From contig JAJRYB010000004.1 of the NCBI GenBank assembly GCA_024275995.1, positions 1 through 38,401 on the forward strand: a DNA stretch of 38,401 bases, given 5' to 3'. The DNA comes from Planctomycetota bacterium (GTDB lineage: Bacteria; Planctomycetota; Phycisphaerae; SM23-33). Below, piece by piece: positions 8,241-15,527 of the stretch (positions within the stretch are counted from its first letter, which is position 1; every line of letters starts with the position of its first letter). The position numbers and the translations under genes are program-made. Under the pieces are notes generated by a model, which saw only the letters and a list, made by a program, of their open reading frames with translations, did not search any database and was not told the origin of the DNA.

Positions 8241-8699
8241 ATGCAGATCGAAGAATATCTGAAGCAGAACAACGTTCCGTACGAAACCCACGAGCACTCG
8301 CCAACCTACACCGCGCAGGAAGTCGCCGCCGCCGAACACGTCAGCGGCAAGATGACCGCCAAGACAGTCCTCGTGCGGTCCAAAAAAGGCTACGCCGTGT
8401 GCGTGCTTCCGGCGAACCTGAAACTGGATCTGAAGAAAACGGCGAAGCATCTCAAGGCAAAGTCCGTCCGCCTGGCGGATGAAACCGAGCTGGCGGAGAT
8501 ATTCCCGGACGTCGAGGTGGGCGCCGAGCCACCGTTCGGAAACCTGTACGACCTTCCGACGCTGGTGGACGAGCACCTCGCAACCGACGAGGAAATTCTT
8601 TTCCAGGCGGGTTCGCACAGGAAGGCGGTCCGGCTGAAATACGCCGATTATGCCGCACTCGTGAAGCCGGACGTCCACGACCTGTCAGTGAAAGCGTAA
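8241..8699 (+). CDS. YbaK/ProX-type aminoacyl-tRNA deacylase
   Basis: A stand-alone editing domain (YbaK/INS superfamily) expected to hydrolyse mischarged aminoacyl-tRNA, such as Cys- or Ala-tRNA(Pro). The 152 residues cover the whole domain, with a TAQEVAAAEHVSG start, the catalytic-type lysine in KMTAKTVLV, and the GxxPPFG loop (VGAEPPFGN) that shapes the substrate pocket. The ATG at 8241 follows a GAAAGGGG ribosome site and begins the domain exactly. A longer in-frame reading into the mnmE 3' end has no homology. It lies 128 bases after mnmE, and both act in tRNA quality. The amino acid and tRNA edited cannot be decided from sequence. Confidence 0.88.
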   Translation: MQIEEYLKQNNVPYETHEHSPTYTAQEVAAAEHVSGKMTAKTVLVRSKKGYAVCVLPANLKLDLKKTAKHLKAKSVRLADETELAEIFPDVEVGAEPPFGNLYDLPTLVDEHLATDEEILFQAGSHRKAVRLKYADYAALVKPDVHDLSVKA

Positions 8700-8731
8700 C
8701 GGGTACATCGCCACCTGCGCGTCGGTTGAAA

Positions 8732-9268
8732 TCATCTCGTCCGCCGGACCGCCTCGGAGACGATCTCGGCGATTTCCCGCAGATGGTTTATATGCACCCA
8801 TGCGATATCCGGTTCGCTCTGCGATCCGTCGCATCGAAACCAGAGCGTGCCGATCCCGAGCATCCGTTCGTCGAACCTCGCCGATGGAAGCACCTGGCGA
8901 ACCGCGCGCAGCGGGCACTCGACGATCAGCACGACCCGTATCCCGCGAATATGCAGCAGCCTCCGATCGGTCAGCACGTACAGCCGAGCGAGCCATTGCA
9001 GGCATGCCCACAGCACGATCGCGCACCCGGCCAGCAGCAGGCCCAGGACTATCATCCGGCGGGGCAGGGACAGGTCCCACGTTTTATCGGCCAGGAAGAC
9101 CCCCACCGCCGCGACGACGGCGAGCAGAAGGCGAGGCAGCGCCAGAAGCATGACGAACCATCCGCTGGGTTTGATCGCCAGAATGACGGTTTCACCTTCG
9201 CCGAGCGCCCCTTCGAGCGATGCAGGAGCGGCGACGGGCACCACCTCGGCCGGTCCGGCGGGACTCAT
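8732..9268 (-). CDS. Small membrane protein with bacterial PH-like domain
   Basis: A 178-residue protein with two adjacent hydrophobic helices (about 37-60 and 70-93). It continues with LYVLTDRRLLHIRGI, the typical opening of bacterial PH (bPH2-type) domains placed after membrane hairpins. The remaining strands (VVLIVECPLRAVRQV, GTLWFRC) and a final helix fit that fold. Its ATG overlaps the hpt TGA (ATGA), so the two are translationally coupled. The function is unknown. Such proteins are common membrane components and are not enzymes by known precedent. It converges with the YbaK-like gene 32 bases away, with no obvious terminator between. Confidence 0.7.
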   Translation of the reverse strand: MSPAGPAEVVPVAAPASLEGALGEGETVILAIKPSGWFVMLLALPRLLLAVVAAVGVFLADKTWDLSLPRRMIVLGLLLAGCAIVLWACLQWLARLYVLTDRRLLHIRGIRVVLIVECPLRAVRQVLPSARFDERMLGIGTLWFRCDGSQSEPDIAWVHINHLREIAEIVSEAVRRTR

Positions 9269-9846
9269 GACGCGCCCCCTTTCGCATGCGCCTTGAGCAC
9301 GCAGATGTCCGGCAGGTTGCGATACAGGTGCTTGAAGTCCAGCCCGTATCCGACGACGAACTCATCCGGTACGTCAAAGCCGACGAAGTCCGCGCCGGCG
9401 AGAGGCTTCCTGCCCGCAACGAGCTTGCGAAGCAGCACGCAGCTGCGAACGCTCGCGGGTTTTCGCCGCTCGAGCGCCGCGGCAAGGCTCGCCAGCGTCC
9501 TGCCGCTGTCGAGTATGTCGTCCACGATAAGAATGTCCCTGCCGGAAAGGTCCGCGGGTATGGGCAGGTTGAACTTCGGCGAGGACGATTCGAGTGTGCC
9601 GTCAGGATAAGAGCTGATCGAGATCAGGTCAATCCGCATCGGCAGCGGAAGTCGGCGGATAAGGTCCGACGTGAAAATCAGCGAACCGGTCAGGACGGGC
9701 AGGATCGTCAGCTCCCGGCCGTCGTAAACGGCTGCGATCTCTCCGGCAAGGCTGGCGACACGGAGGGCGATTTCGTCACGCGATACGAGAACCTTCTCGA
9801 CGTTGTGCCACAAGCGATCAGTGGACATGATCTCGTCGCCAACCAT
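9265..9846 (-). CDS. hpt: Hypoxanthine phosphoribosyltransferase
   Basis: Purine salvage enzyme that condenses hypoxanthine (or guanine) with PRPP to give IMP or GMP. The 193 residues show the type I phosphoribosyltransferase core, with the PRPP-binding motif ILIVDDILDSGRTL at 105-118, the flexible loop with SxSSYPDGT near 77-85, and the C-terminal purine-stacking segment DFVGFDVPDEFVVGYGLD. Length and motif order match bacterial Hpt. The start at 9846 has a GAGGGC ribosome site; a second ATG six codons later (MSTD) is also possible. It is coupled by a 4-base overlap to the PH-domain gene, and the context does not suggest a special role. Confidence 0.94.
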   Translation of the reverse strand: MVGDEIMSTDRLWHNVEKVLVSRDEIALRVASLAGEIAAVYDGRELTILPVLTGSLIFTSDLIRRLPLPMRIDLISISSYPDGTLESSSPKFNLPIPADLSGRDILIVDDILDSGRTLASLAAALERRKPASVRSCVLLRKLVAGRKPLAGADFVGFDVPDEFVVGYGLDFKHLYRNLPDICVLKAHAKGGAS

Positions 9847-9876
9847 TGACTTGCCCTCTTGATATGTTACCGACGC

Positions 9877-9905
9877 ATCCTACTTGTCGGGCGGAGGAAA
9901 TGCAA
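9877..9905 (-). promoter_or_regulatory. Possible hpt promoter
   Basis: On the minus strand TTGCAT (9900-9905) and TAGGAT (9877-9882) are 17 bases apart, about 30 bases before the hpt ATG. Match is moderate (3/6 and 4/6), and the position rather than the score is the main support. Confidence 0.3.
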
Positions 9906-9948
9906 TTCTGACGACAACGAACATACTACAGCCGTGTTAAAAGACGAG

Positions 9949-9977
9949 TTGAGATGGTTTGGCGAAAATGATAGTAT
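9949..9977 (+). promoter_or_regulatory. Promoter of the secreted-protein gene
   Basis: TTGAGA (9949-9954) and TAGTAT (9972-9977) are 17 bases apart. The predicted start of transcription, near 9984, falls inside the inverted repeat at 9982-10002. Confidence 0.5.
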
Positions 9978-9981
9978 TGTC

Positions 9982-10002
9982 GTGTCTCAACTATCGAGAC
10001 AC
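9982..10002 (+). promoter_or_regulatory. Inverted repeat at the predicted transcription start
   Basis: GTGTCTC (9982-9988) and GAGACAC (9996-10002) form a perfect 7-bp inverted repeat around AACTATC. It lies just after the -10 box of the preceding promoter and 18 bases before the AAGGAGA ribosome site. It could be a repressor operator or a 5' mRNA hairpin. Confidence 0.45.
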
Positions 10003-10031
10003 ACGCCCGCAAACTTGACAAGGAGACAATC

Positions 10032-11552
10032 ATGCTTGCAGTACGAACGAGGCTGGCGATTCTGAGCGTGGCAGCGGCGATGGTGCTTTGCGCATGCCCA
10101 CTTATGGCGCAGGAGGCGCCTGTGCCGCCGAAAATCGCGCCGGTAGTCGAACTGCCCAAGGCTGAATCCGTCCTCACACACATTCCCGACGACGCCATGG
10201 GCTTCGTAGCCGTGCCGAACGTGCAGGGAACCATCGAGCGCGCAGAGGAGTACCTGAAGGAAGTCGGTATAACCGAAATGATGAAAAGCCTCCTTCCCGA
10301 CGGCGTTCTTCCGGCTATCAAAAAGGCGGGGAAGCTGGGCGATGGGTTCAATCCCAACGGCGGGTTAGCACTGGTGATGCTGGACATGAAAAAGTTCGGG
10401 CTGGACCTTAAGACGATCGAGAAGATGAAGCTCGCCGGGCAGGAAGTGAAACTGCCGATGGTGTTCCTCGTTCCGGGTACGAGCATCGAGGGCGTGTTCG
10501 GCAACTACCCGATCTCGGACGTCAAGGACATGGAGGGGTTCAAGAAGATCGGCCTGCGAATGGGCGAAAGCTATGCGGTGCGGATCGGCGGATACGTAGC
10601 TCTCAGCCCACGACTCGATGCGCTCAAGAGCCTCATGCAGGCGAAAAAATCCGTTGTCTCGTCGCTGTCAAAAAAACACGCCGAGGTCGTGGCGAGGTCG
10701 GACGTCGTGCTGCACATCGACATGCAGGTGTGCAAGACGACCTTTCTCGACATGCTGACGCTATTCGAAAAACAGATCGATGAAGCGAAGCTGGCGGCAA
10801 CCCACCCGGCGGCGCCCGACGAGAACGGGATCACCCAGCCCAATCCGATGGCGAACATGGAGTCGTTCTTCCGGATTTATCTAGCCATCTATCGGGAAAT
10901 ACTGCCGCAGCTGGACGCGGCTACGATAAGCCTGCGGTTCGGCGAAAAAGGGCTTGTGTTCGAGGAATACGTCGATTTCCTGCCGGACAGCCTTCTCGGA
11001 AAGGTTCTCGCAGCATATGAACCCAGCGGAAAGAGCCTGCTCAACCGCCTGCCGAACCTCACGTACGTCCTTGCGATAGGATCGTCGGGAACCACCGAAA
11101 AAAGTCGAGCCGAGACGGCGAAGCTCTCCAGGCGTTTCTCGGAGATTATCCTGAAGAACATCAAGGGGCTTTCCGAGGAGAACCGCACGAAAATCTCCAA
11201 GCTGTCCGAACAGGCGAACGAGCAGATTACCGGGATACAGGTCGTTTTCGGCGGCGCGCCTCAAGGCAGCGGCGTGTTCGGCGGTGCGATGGTTCTGGAA
11301 TGCAGGAACTCCGCCAAAATGAAAGACCTGCTGGCAAAGATTATCGCCTGCTCGGCGGACCTCATCAACGCCTCCTCCGATGACGCAGAAAAGAACAAGA
11401 TGAAGATTCGCTACGAGAGGAATGTCGGTAAAGTAGGCGCGATCGACGTGGACGCGATTTCCCTTGAAATCCCAGCCATCACCAACATGTCCGACGAAGA
11501 ACGCCAGGAAATAAAGACGGTGCTGGGCGACGAGAGGCTTCGTTTCTCGTAG
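10032..11552 (+). CDS. Secreted protein of unknown function, N-terminal part (frameshifted)
   Basis: I do not recognise the function. The first 26 residues are a Sec signal peptide (basic start, AILSVAAAMVLCACPLMAQ, cleavage probably after AQ), so the product is periplasmic or surface-located. The mature part is mixed alpha/beta, with HIPDDAMGFVAVPN near residue 50 and several lysine-rich helices. It resembles the large periplasmic proteins of unknown function common in Planctomycetes. A strong AAGGAGA ribosome site precedes the ATG by about 6 bases. The frame stops at 11552 in the middle of what looks like a continuing domain. The next frame resumes at once with FLVAAVDDKTVLVTFGG and runs to 11989. 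One missing base near 11546 would join the two into about 652 residues. A sequencing or assembly error and a genuine mutation are both possible. Confidence 0.75.
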   Translation: MLAVRTRLAILSVAAAMVLCACPLMAQEAPVPPKIAPVVELPKAESVLTHIPDDAMGFVAVPNVQGTIERAEEYLKEVGITEMMKSLLPDGVLPAIKKAGKLGDGFNPNGGLALVMLDMKKFGLDLKTIEKMKLAGQEVKLPMVFLVPGTSIEGVFGNYPISDVKDMEGFKKIGLRMGESYAVRIGGYVALSPRLDALKSLMQAKKSVVSSLSKKHAEVVARSDVVLHIDMQVCKTTFLDMLTLFEKQIDEAKLAATHPAAPDENGITQPNPMANMESFFRIYLAIYREILPQLDAATISLRFGEKGLVFEEYVDFLPDSLLGKVLAAYEPSGKSLLNRLPNLTYVLAIGSSGTTEKSRAETAKLSRRFSEIILKNIKGLSEENRTKISKLSEQANEQITGIQVVFGGAPQGSGVFGGAMVLECRNSAKMKDLLAKIIACSADLINASSDDAEKNKMKIRYERNVGKVGAIDVDAISLEIPAITNMSDEERQEIKTVLGDERLRFS

Positions 11553-11557
11553 CGGCT

Positions 11558-11989
11558 GTGGACGACAAGACGGTGCTCGTGACGTTCGGCGGATCGAAGG
11601 CGTTCCTTGCCGAGACGATCAAGGCCGCGACAAACGGCGGGACGATCCCCACCAGCATGGGTGTTGCCGATTTGCTCAAAGAGCTTCCGTTCAAGCCCTC
11701 CGTCGTCGGACTGTTCAACCTGACGAACCTCGTGAAGGTCGTCTTCAACGCCGCGAACGCCATGGGCGTCGGCGCGATGCTTCCACCAATCGCCATGGAA
11801 GACCAGCCGCCGGTCGTCTTCGGAACGTCGATAGAAGGCAGCGGCGCGCACTTGGTTACAATCGTACCGAACGCACTGGTCAAAGAGGTCGTCCGGACGG
11901 TCGTGCCGGTTGTGCAGATGATGATCAAGATGCAACAACAAATGCTGGAAGAGCAATTCCGCCAGGAACAGGGAGAAGAGGATTTCTGA
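11558..11989 (+). CDS. Secreted protein of unknown function, C-terminal part (frameshifted)
   Basis: This is the continuation of the preceding gene in another frame, not an independent gene. The GTG at 11558 has no ribosome site, and the same frame reads back sensibly (FLVAAVDDK) to about 11543, inside the end of the upstream frame. The 143 residues include VLVTFGGSKAFLAETIKAA and a glutamine/methionine-rich tail (MMIKMQQQMLEEQFRQEQ). The tail probably forms a helix. The gene ends just before a strong intrinsic terminator. No known domain is recognised. Confidence 0.6.
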   Translation: MDDKTVLVTFGGSKAFLAETIKAATNGGTIPTSMGVADLLKELPFKPSVVGLFNLTNLVKVVFNAANAMGVGAMLPPIAMEDQPPVVFGTSIEGSGAHLVTIVPNALVKEVVRTVVPVVQMMIKMQQQMLEEQFRQEQGEEDF

Positions 11990-12017
11990 CGAATAATTCG
12001 TAACGTGAGCGAACCAT

Positions 12018-12051
12018 GCGGCGGGTCGTTTCTGCGATCCGCCGCTTTTTT
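12018..12051 (+). terminator. Rho-independent terminator
   Basis: An 11-bp stem (12018-12028 with 12035-12045, one G-T pair) with a 6-base loop is followed by TTTTTT (12046-12051). It closes the transcript of the secreted-protein gene and lies 29 bases after its stop. It also sits just beyond the 3' end of the converging zinc-ribbon gene. Confidence 0.9.
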
Positions 12052-12058
12052 GCGTAAG

Positions 12059-12571
12059 TCATCCCAATTCGCTTCGGAGCTGCTTGAGGAACCCACGCAG
12101 CACGGCAGGTGGGATGTCCTTCAGCGCCGGTTCGGGAATTTCGTCCAGCAGGAAATCGTCCACCGCCTCCATGCCGATGTCTCCAAACGTCTTGAGCTTC
12201 TCGGCGTGAAACTGCGCCCGTTCGAGATTGCTGCCGGCCATGTCCAGGCAGTAGTTGATCACAAAATGGCGCAGGTCTGCGCCGTTCAGGTCGTCGCGAT
12301 GCTCCAGCGGAGCCTGCTCGCCACCAGGCTCGTCGTCCGAACGCAGAAGGCGCTCCGCCTCCATGAGCGCGTCCACTTCGTGCTGCATGCGTTCCTCTTC
12401 CGCCGGATCTATCGGCGCCAGCGGAATAGCATCGTCGTCTTCGGCGACGGCAGGGTTAGGCACAACGTTACCGTATCCGCAAAAGGGGCATTTGCCCGTC
12501 TTGCCCGCTCCGCCGGCCGGCGCCTGGATCTCTCTGCCGCATCCGCCACACTCGAATTTGACCGTGTCCAT
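12059..12571 (-). CDS. Zinc-ribbon protein of unknown function
   Basis: A 170-residue soluble protein. The N terminus carries a two-knuckle zinc ribbon (CGGC at about 8-11, CPFC at about 28-31) of the kind that begins many planctomycetal proteins. An acidic linker follows (AEDDDAIPLAPIDPAEEE). The C-terminal half is helical (LRHFVINYCLDMAGSNLERAQFHAEKL, then DIPPAVLRGFLKQLRSELG). I know no catalytic motif for it. The ribbon may bind nucleic acid or protein. It is divergent from the radical SAM gene 61 bases away and convergent with the secreted-protein gene, with the terminator between. Confidence 0.7.
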   Translation of the reverse strand: MDTVKFECGGCGREIQAPAGGAGKTGKCPFCGYGNVVPNPAVAEDDDAIPLAPIDPAEEERMQHEVDALMEAERLLRSDDEPGGEQAPLEHRDDLNGADLRHFVINYCLDMAGSNLERAQFHAEKLKTFGDIGMEAVDDFLLDEIPEPALKDIPPAVLRGFLKQLRSELG

Positions 12572-12632
12572 CGCTCTAACCTCCCCTGCTGCTCGCTCGT
12601 CGAGATGCCTTGCTCGAGACCAACATTACCTT

Positions 12633-14456
12633 ATGATAACAACCACGAAACGATATTCCATGAACAGGTTCACAAACATAGGACAATCCATCAGCGAGCG
12701 GCTGCTGCCATGCGTGCGAAACCCCGCGCAGTACATCGGGTTGGAGATCAACGCCCGGCGTAAAGACCTCTCGGCTGCGGAGGTTACCGTGGCGATGGCG
12801 TTCCCGGACTCCTACACGATCGGCATCAGCCACCTGGGCAGCCAGATTCTCTACCACTCGCTCAACGACCTGCCATCCGTCGCGTGCGACCGAGCCTACT
12901 GCCCCATGCCGGACGCCGAGCAGGTCATGCGCAGCGAAGGGATTCCCCTGTTCGGCTGGGAAAGCCGCTGCCCGCTGGGCGAGTTCGATATCATCGGATT
13001 TTCACTTCCTTACGAGTTATGCGTTACGAACGTGCTGACGATGCTGGACCTTGCCGGCGTTCCCATCCACGCTGCCGAGCGCCGCGAATGCGATCCAATC
13101 ATCGTCGGCGGCGACAGCCTTGCCGACAGCCCGGAACCGCTGGCGGAATTCTTCGACCTGTTCCTTATCGGCGACGGCGAAGCGCCGCTCAAGCAGCTCG
13201 TCAAACTCGTCGGGGATATGAAAAAAACCGGCGCCTCGCGCGAAGATATCATCCTTTCGGCAGCGGTCAACATCGACGGCGCGTATGCGCCGCGGTTCTA
13301 CGAGCCGAGGTATAACGATGATGGAACCCTAGCCGCCCTTTCGCCGATGCGGAGAGACGTGCCCGCGGAAATTCGCCGGGCGCATTTGTCGAACCTGTCC
13401 GATTCGCCCCCCTTGCGCCGCCCGCTCGTTCCGCTGGCTGAGGGCGTCCACGAGCGCGTGATGCTGGAGATTATGCGGGGCTGCCCCAACGCCTGCCGGT
13501 TCTGCCAGGCGGGCGCCACGCGCCTGCCCGTCCGCTTCCGAAGCGTCGATGAACTTCTCGACGTCGCTCGGGACGCCTTGGACGCGACCGGCTACCGGGA
13601 GATATCTCTGCTGAGCCTGTCCACCAGCGATTACCCGCATCTGGCTGAATTGATAGCCCACCTCCAGGCTGAGTTCAGCGAGCGGAAGGTGTCTATCTCG
13701 CTACCGTCATTGCGAGTCGATTCGCAGCTCGCCCTGTTGCCGAAACTCGCCAGCGACGTCCGCAAGGGAGGCTTGACCATCGCCGCCGAGGCAGGCTCGG
13801 ACCGATTGAGAAAGGCGATCCGGAAAAACATTTCCGAGGACGACATGCTAGCCGGCGTGCAGGCCGCCTACCGGACAGGCTGGAAGCGCGTGAAGGTGTA
13901 CTTCATGGCCGGCCTCCCCGGCGAGACAGAGGCGGACATCGACGCGATATTCGACCTGTGCAGGCGCCTGAGCCTTACCGGCAAGGAAGTAATGGGCCAG
14001 CCCGGAGCGATCCTCGCAAGCGTATCGTGGTTCGTCCCCAAGCCGCACACGCCGATGCAGTGGTGCGCCATGCGCGATGCGGAATATTTTTTCGCCGTTC
14101 GCAATCGCCTCAAGGACCTTTCCCGGCGGTCCGCGGTTAACTTCAAGTTCCACTGGATCGAGCGGAGTGTTCTGGAGACGGTAATCGCCCGCGGCGACCG
14201 TCGCATCGGCGACGTTATCGAGGCTGCGTGGCGAAACGGCGCGCGGATGGATTCGTGGAACGAGTATTGGAACTACGATCACTGGTCGGAAGCCTTCGAG
14301 GAAACCGGGACCGACCCTGCCTTCTACGCCCACCGCGAGATTCCGCCCGACGAGCTGACGCCCTTCTCCCACATCCGCTGCTTCCGCGGGGAAGATTTTT
14401 TACGGCGCGAATATGAAAAAATGCGGGAGATGCTGGAACAACAGCCACAGAGGTAA
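12633..14456 (+). CDS. B12-binding-type radical SAM protein (TIGR03960-like)
   Basis: Radical SAM enzyme with an N-terminal cobalamin-binding-like Rossmann domain (about 60-230, PDSYTIGISHLG, IIVGGDSLADSPEP, GDGEAPL). The SAM/4Fe-4S domain has the cluster motif CPNACRFCQAG near residue 288. Later motifs include LSTSDYPHL, LRVDSQ, IAAEAGSDRLRKAIRKNI, VYFMAGLPGETEADI and WFVPKPHTPMQW, all typical of the TIGR03960 family. The substrate of this family is not established. In many genomes it is adjacent or fused to a DUF2344 (TIGR03936) partner, which is absent here. Two starts are possible, ATG 12633 or ATG 12660 (MNRFTNIG); neither has a clear ribosome site and the longer one is given. The last codon is only 7 bases from the converging pyrK-like gene. 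Confidence 0.85.
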   Translation: MITTTKRYSMNRFTNIGQSISERLLPCVRNPAQYIGLEINARRKDLSAAEVTVAMAFPDSYTIGISHLGSQILYHSLNDLPSVACDRAYCPMPDAEQVMRSEGIPLFGWESRCPLGEFDIIGFSLPYELCVTNVLTMLDLAGVPIHAAERRECDPIIVGGDSLADSPEPLAEFFDLFLIGDGEAPLKQLVKLVGDMKKTGASREDIILSAAVNIDGAYAPRFYEPRYNDDGTLAALSPMRRDVPAEIRRAHLSNLSDSPPLRRPLVPLAEGVHERVMLEIMRGCPNACRFCQAGATRLPVRFRSVDELLDVARDALDATGYREISLLSLSTSDYPHLAELIAHLQAEFSERKVSISLPSLRVDSQLALLPKLASDVRKGGLTIAAEAGSDRLRKAIRKNISEDDMLAGVQAAYRTGWKRVKVYFMAGLPGETEADIDAIFDLCRRLSLTGKEVMGQPGAILASVSWFVPKPHTPMQWCAMRDAEYFFAVRNRLKDLSRRSAVNFKFHWIERSVLETVIARGDRRIGDVIEAAWRNGARMDSWNEYWNYDHWSEAFEETGTDPAFYAHREIPPDELTPFSHIRCFRGEDFLRREYEKMREMLEQQPQR

Positions 14457-14463
14457 CGGCCTG

Positions 14464-15435
14464 TCACCAGATAACGTCGCCCGCGCTGAATACCGGGCCG
14501 TCCGTACAGCAGAGTTTGAAGGACCAGCCCTGTTCGGAATCGTCGCGTATTTTCACGATACAGCTTTGGCAGGTTCCCATGCCGCAGGCCATGTGACGCT
14601 CCATCGCCAGGAAACATTCGATCCCCCGTTCGATACAGATATCCCCTACCGCCTGCATCATCGGCTCGGGCCCGCAGGAGTAAACGACCACATCGTCAGC
14701 GCCCAGCTTCCCGGCATCCAGCCAGCGTTCGAACGGCTCGCTGACAAGCCCGGTGAAACCCAACGACCCGTCGTCGGTCGCCACGGCAGTCGGGACGGAC
14801 CACTCTGCCAGCTCCGCGACACACTCTGCCGGACTGCCTTCCGGCGAAACGTGCCCGCCCGTCAGCAGATGCAGCGGAAACAGTTCCGCGGACCGTGCTC
14901 CGAGGAAGGCGGCGATGTTCTTTCCCCCAGCCGTCAGAGCTTCGGCAAGGTAGAGCATCGGCGGGATGCCCACCCCACCACCCACAAGCACCGCAGAGGG
15001 CTTACCAGGTAGAATCCGGAAACCGTTTCCCAGCGGCCCGAGTATGCTGATCGACGAGGCAGGCTTAAGCTCGCTCATCCAGTGCGTTCCGACGCCGACG
15101 GTCCGATAGATCACGTCCAGTTCGACCTTGCCGTCGCAATCGCGGCGTCCGGCCAGGCTGAACGGCCGCCGGAGCATCGTCTCGCGATCCGTCAACTCCG
15201 GCTGGGTGAAACGCGGGGTTCCACCTGCGGGCCAATCGACCTGCCGGGCGCCGAGCAAGTCGTCCAGGGGGCGACATTGAAGGTTCACGAATTGACCCGC
15301 TCGCGTAGTCGGGAACTGAGGCAGGGTGAGGACCATACGCCAGTGATCCCGGCAGAGCGGCTCATTTGCGAGCACTTCCGCAATGAACGCTCCGCGAAGA
15401 CGGGCTGTATCTGAATTGCCGCACATGCGAGCCAT
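14464..15435 (-). CDS. pyrK: Dihydroorotate dehydrogenase electron-transfer subunit-like protein (PyrK)
   Basis: An FAD/2Fe-2S oxidoreductase of the ferredoxin reductase superfamily. In class IB dihydroorotate dehydrogenase, PyrK passes electrons from PyrD to NAD. The 323 residues contain the FAD-binding RRPFSLAG motif, the nucleotide-binding GPLGNGF and VGGGVGIPPMLYLAE motifs, the CGPEPMM motif, and a C-terminal cluster of Cys284, Cys289, Cys292 and Cys310 (CGMGTCQSC ... CTDGPVF) exactly as in PyrK. It is longer than typical PyrK (about 260) because of an N-terminal extension and an insert near residues 55-80. No pyrD lies beside it, so the assignment to pyrimidine synthesis rests on the family alone; sulfide dehydrogenase or NfnA-like proteins are related alternatives. 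It is divergent from argH. Confidence 0.82.
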   Translation of the reverse strand: MARMCGNSDTARLRGAFIAEVLANEPLCRDHWRMVLTLPQFPTTRAGQFVNLQCRPLDDLLGARQVDWPAGGTPRFTQPELTDRETMLRRPFSLAGRRDCDGKVELDVIYRTVGVGTHWMSELKPASSISILGPLGNGFRILPGKPSAVLVGGGVGIPPMLYLAEALTAGGKNIAAFLGARSAELFPLHLLTGGHVSPEGSPAECVAELAEWSVPTAVATDDGSLGFTGLVSEPFERWLDAGKLGADDVVVYSCGPEPMMQAVGDICIERGIECFLAMERHMACGMGTCQSCIVKIRDDSEQGWSFKLCCTDGPVFSAGDVIW

Positions 15436-15477
15436 GGTAGAGTCCCGGCTCGCGCCGCGTCAAGCGGGGACATCTCG

Positions 15478-15506
15478 TTGACAGGTCGCCCCACGGTTCA
15501 TACCAT
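15478..15506 (+). promoter_or_regulatory. Promoter of argH-thiL-tsaE
   Basis: Consensus TTGACA (15478-15483) and TACCAT (15501-15506) are 17 bases apart, followed by a strong GGAAGGAG ribosome site (15513-15520) seven bases before the argH ATG. The predicted untranslated leader is only about 15 bases. No ARG-box-like operator is evident. Confidence 0.65.
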
Positions 15507-15527
15507 CCGTTCGGAAGGAGAAGCTTC

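Noticed and set aside
5589-8678. Long minus-strand open frames over the sugar transferase (5589-6794) and over mnmE and the YbaK-like gene (7365-8678)
   Set aside because: Low-complexity translations opposite strongly conserved genes; codon-bias shadows.
11540-11560. Programmed -1 frameshift joining the two halves of the secreted protein
   Set aside because: There is no X-XXY-YYZ slippery heptamer, no obvious stimulatory stem just downstream, and the shift is better explained by one missing base.
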